The notes under the pieces are model-generated. The model made no database searches. It worked only from the letters and a program-made list of their open reading frames with translations, and had not been told where the DNA came from. From positions 1 through 8,100 of the forward strand of contig JAISLV010000170.1 of the NCBI GenBank assembly GCA_031277075.1: a DNA stretch of 8,100 bases, given 5' to 3'. Every line of letters begins with the position of its first letter. Positions within the stretch are counted from its first letter, which is position 1. A program made the position numbers and the translations under genes. Source of the DNA: Endomicrobium sp. GTDB taxonomy: Bacteria; Elusimicrobiota; Endomicrobiia; Endomicrobiales; Endomicrobiaceae. Below, piece after piece: positions 5,921 to 8,100 of the stretch.

Positions 5921-8100
5921 TTAGTCCAGTTTTCTGACTACTTTTTCGGTAGTGAAATTTTCAATTATATCGCCCGACTTAATGTCTGTGAAATTTTCAA
6001 GTCCTATGCCGCATTCGTATCCTTTTTCAACCTCTTTAACGTCTTCTTTGAACCTGCGAAGCGAAGAAATGTTCCCTTCAAAAACTATGACATTATCTCT
6101 TAAAAGCCTGACTTTTGCGCCTCTTAAAATTTTTCCGTCAATTACGGAACAACCAGAAATTATGCCGAAAGAAGATAGCTTAAACACTTGTCTTACAACG
6201 GCTTTCCCTAAAATTTTCTCTTTAATGTCAGGGTCTAGCAAGCCTTCCATGGCGGCTTTTACGTCTGCGATTAAATCGTATATTATCCTATAGACGTTTA
6301 TGCTTACGCCTTCGCTTTCCGCCAGCTTGTCAACGGAAATGTCGGGTCTTAAATTAAAACCGACTATTAAAGCGTCGGAAGCGACGGCTAAAGCCACGTC
6401 GGATTCCGTAATTGAGCCTGCGCCTCTATGTATAATTTTAAGACTGATTTCAGAGGTTGAAAGCCTTTCAAGAGCGTCGCACAAAGCGCCAAGCGACCCT
6501 TGAACGTCCGCTTTAAGAATTATTCTTAAATCTTTTGTTTTTCCCGCGCTTATATCCTGAAGCGAAAGGTGATGTCTTGGACACAGAGCGTCGGCTTTAA
6601 CTTTTGCTTTTCTAGATTGCGAAATTTCTCTCGCCTGAGATTCGTGTTCAACTACGACAAATTTGTCGCCTGCTTGCGGAGGCTCGTTTATGCCTAAAAC
6701 TTCTACGGGAGTGCTTGGCACGGCTTCTTCAAATCTTTTCCCGTGTTCGTCAATCATCGCTCTTATTTTTCCAAATGTAGTGCCGACTACTATATTGTCG
6801 CCTACTCTCAAAGTCCCTTTTTGAACAAGCGCCGTAGCGACGGGACCTCTTCTAGAGTCAAGTTTAGCTTCAACAATTATGCCTTCGGCTCTTCTGTCTG
6901 GGTCTGCTTTCAGTTCCATCATCTCGGCTCTAAGCAAAATCATATCCAAAAGCGCGTCTATATTAATCTTTTGCTTTGCTGAAATATCCACCATAATTGA
7001 ATCGCCGCCCCATTCTTCGGGGACGAGACCGTAATTGCTCAATTCCTGCCTTATTCTTTGCGGGTCGGAAGCAGGCAAATCAATTTTATTTACCGCAACT
7101 ATTATAGGAACATTTGCCGCCTTCGCGTGGTTAATAGCTTCTATAGTCTGCGGCATAACGCCGTCCGCCGCAGACACTACGAGAACTACTATATCGGTAG
7201 CCTGCGCGCCGCGGCTGCGCATAGCGGTAAAAGCCTCGTGACCGGGAGTGTCAAGGAAAGTTATATATCCGTCAGTCCTGTTTTTAACTTTATACGCGCC
7301 TATATGCTGCGTAATTCCTCCATGTTCGCCTTCAGCTACGCGGCTGTTTCTTATTGAGTCAAGCAGAGAAGTTTTTCCGTGGTCAACATGTCCCATTATG
7401 GTTACAACTGGAAAACGCGAACGCAGTTTTGAGGGGTCTTCTTTTTCATCGGACGCTTTTTCTTCGGAATAAATTGAGGAAAGTTTTGCGTCGTATCCGA
7501 ACTCGTTTGCCAAAAGTATGGCGGTATCCGTATCCATTCTTTGATTGATTGTAGCCATAGACCCCATAGAAAGAAGTTTTTTTAACACGTCGCCGACTTT
7601 GAGTTTCATTTTGTCGGCAAGATCTCTTATAGTTATAAGTTCGTTTATTGAAATTGCTCCGATATATTTACTTTCTGGCTTTGTAGATGAACCCGCCGTT
7701 TTAGATTCAATTTTAGGCTCGGGCTTTGCCTGCTCGGTTCTTGAGCGGTCAACAAGTTTAGACTGGGATTTGATTTCAGGTTTTATCTCGGACTTATTTT
7801 GAAAAACAGGTTTTGGCTGTTCTGGTTGTTTTGGCTGTTCAGGTTTTAAATGCGGCTTTGCTTCAGGTTTGATTTCAGGTTTTACTTCTGTTTTTGCAGG
7901 GCTTGCATGTTCAACTTTGATATGCTCCGTCTTAATAGGCTTTAATTGCCCTGCCTTCAAATGTTCAGGTATTGTCTGTTGCTGCGGTTGCTCAGTCATT
8001 GTCTGTTTCTCTTCGCCTATATGTTTTGTTATTGCTTTTTTCGGCTGTTTCTTTACGGCGGCTGACGCGGTTTTTTCGTTTTTTGCCTTAACGGTTTTAG
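5921..8100 (-). CDS. infB: Translation initiation factor IF-2 (5' end outside the window)
   Basis: IF2 is the GTPase that brings fMet-tRNA to the 30S subunit and promotes subunit joining. Numbering from the ATG at 7999, residues 1-110 are a disordered Lys/Pro/Glu-rich linker with KPE-type repeats. An IF2_N-like segment follows at 116-171. The G domain has G1 GHVDHGKT (203-210), G2 GGITQHIG (227-234), G3 DTPGH (250-254), G4 NKID (304-307) and G5 SAK (340-342). The beta-barrel domain II starts near 372, domain III is at LRIILKADVQGSLGAL (about 491-506), and the C-terminal fMet-tRNA-binding domain covers about 600-692. The frame stays open upstream of 7999 to the window edge for 33 codons of Lys/Ala-rich sequence typical of the IF2 N-terminus. 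The true start therefore lies outside, and 7999 is internal or an alternative start. The gene ends 29 bp before the ParA-type gene. Confidence 0.97.
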   Translation of the reverse strand, partial: KTVKAKNEKTASAAVKKQPKKAITKHIGEEKQTMTEQPQQQTIPEHLKAGQLKPIKTEHIKVEHASPAKTEVKPEIKPEAKPHLKPEQPKQPEQPKPVFQNKSEIKPEIKSQSKLVDRSRTEQAKPEPKIESKTAGSSTKPESKYIGAISINELITIRDLADKMKLKVGDVLKKLLSMGSMATINQRMDTDTAILLANEFGYDAKLSSIYSEEKASDEKEDPSKLRSRFPVVTIMGHVDHGKTSLLDSIRNSRVAEGEHGGITQHIGAYKVKNRTDGYITFLDTPGHEAFTAMRSRGAQATDIVVLVVSAADGVMPQTIEAINHAKAANVPIIVAVNKIDLPASDPQRIRQELSNYGLVPEEWGGDSIMVDISAKQKINIDALLDMILLRAEMMELKADPDRRAEGIIVEAKLDSRRGPVATALVQKGTLRVGDNIVVGTTFGKIRAMIDEHGKRFEEAVPSTPVEVLGINEPPQAGDKFVVVEHESQAREISQSRKAKVKADALCPRHHLSLQDISAGKTKDLRIILKADVQGSLGALCDALERLSTSEISLKIIHRGAGSITESDVALAVASDALIVGFNLRPDISVDKLAESEGVSINVYRIIYDLIADVKAAMEGLLDPDIKEKILGKAVVRQVFKLSSFGIISGCSVIDGKILRGAKVRLLRDNVIVFEGNISSLRRFKEDVKEVEKGYECGIGLENFTDIKSGDIIENFTTEKVVRKLD

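Overview
The window looks bacterial and moderately AT-rich, with dense housekeeping genes and one repeat-loaded intergenic region. Every complete gene uses the standard code, and Shine-Dalgarno-like sites precede several starts. The divergent membrane pyrophosphatase, the short TruB, the infB-rbfA-DHH-truB gene order and the GTCA...CTGAACTTGTTTCAG...TCT hairpin repeats together suggest an Elusimicrobiota-like (Endomicrobium-type) organism. This is recognition from memory, held with low to moderate confidence.

Layout: positions 1-1980 (+) hold the 3' part of a membrane-bound proton-pumping pyrophosphatase gene (hppA), closed by a strong hairpin/T-run terminator at about 1991-2028. Positions 2029-2692 contain no gene I can support. 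They hold a purine-rich tract, a 24-bp tandem array whose units fold into small hairpins, and two oppositely oriented copies of a REP-like hairpin with compensating arm changes, one followed by partial copies. Positions 2693-8100 (-) are one co-directional block, transcribed infB (5' end beyond the window) > ParA-family ATPase > rbfA > DHH/DHHA1 phosphoesterase (nrnA-like) > truB. It converges on hppA.

The minus-strand block is the classic bacterial translation/ribosome-maturation cluster. IF2 acts in initiation, RbfA in 30S maturation, the NrnA-like enzyme in nanoRNA or pAp turnover, and TruB makes tRNA pseudouridine 55. The anomaly is the 351-residue ParA/MinD-type ATPase inserted between infB and rbfA, with gaps of only 29 and 21 bp and no ParB-like partner in view. 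It looks more AT-rich than infB and is the best candidate here for an acquired or undescribed function. The other points of interest are the pyrophosphatase subtype, which carries the lysine linked to K+-independence, and the structured repeats at the convergent junction.
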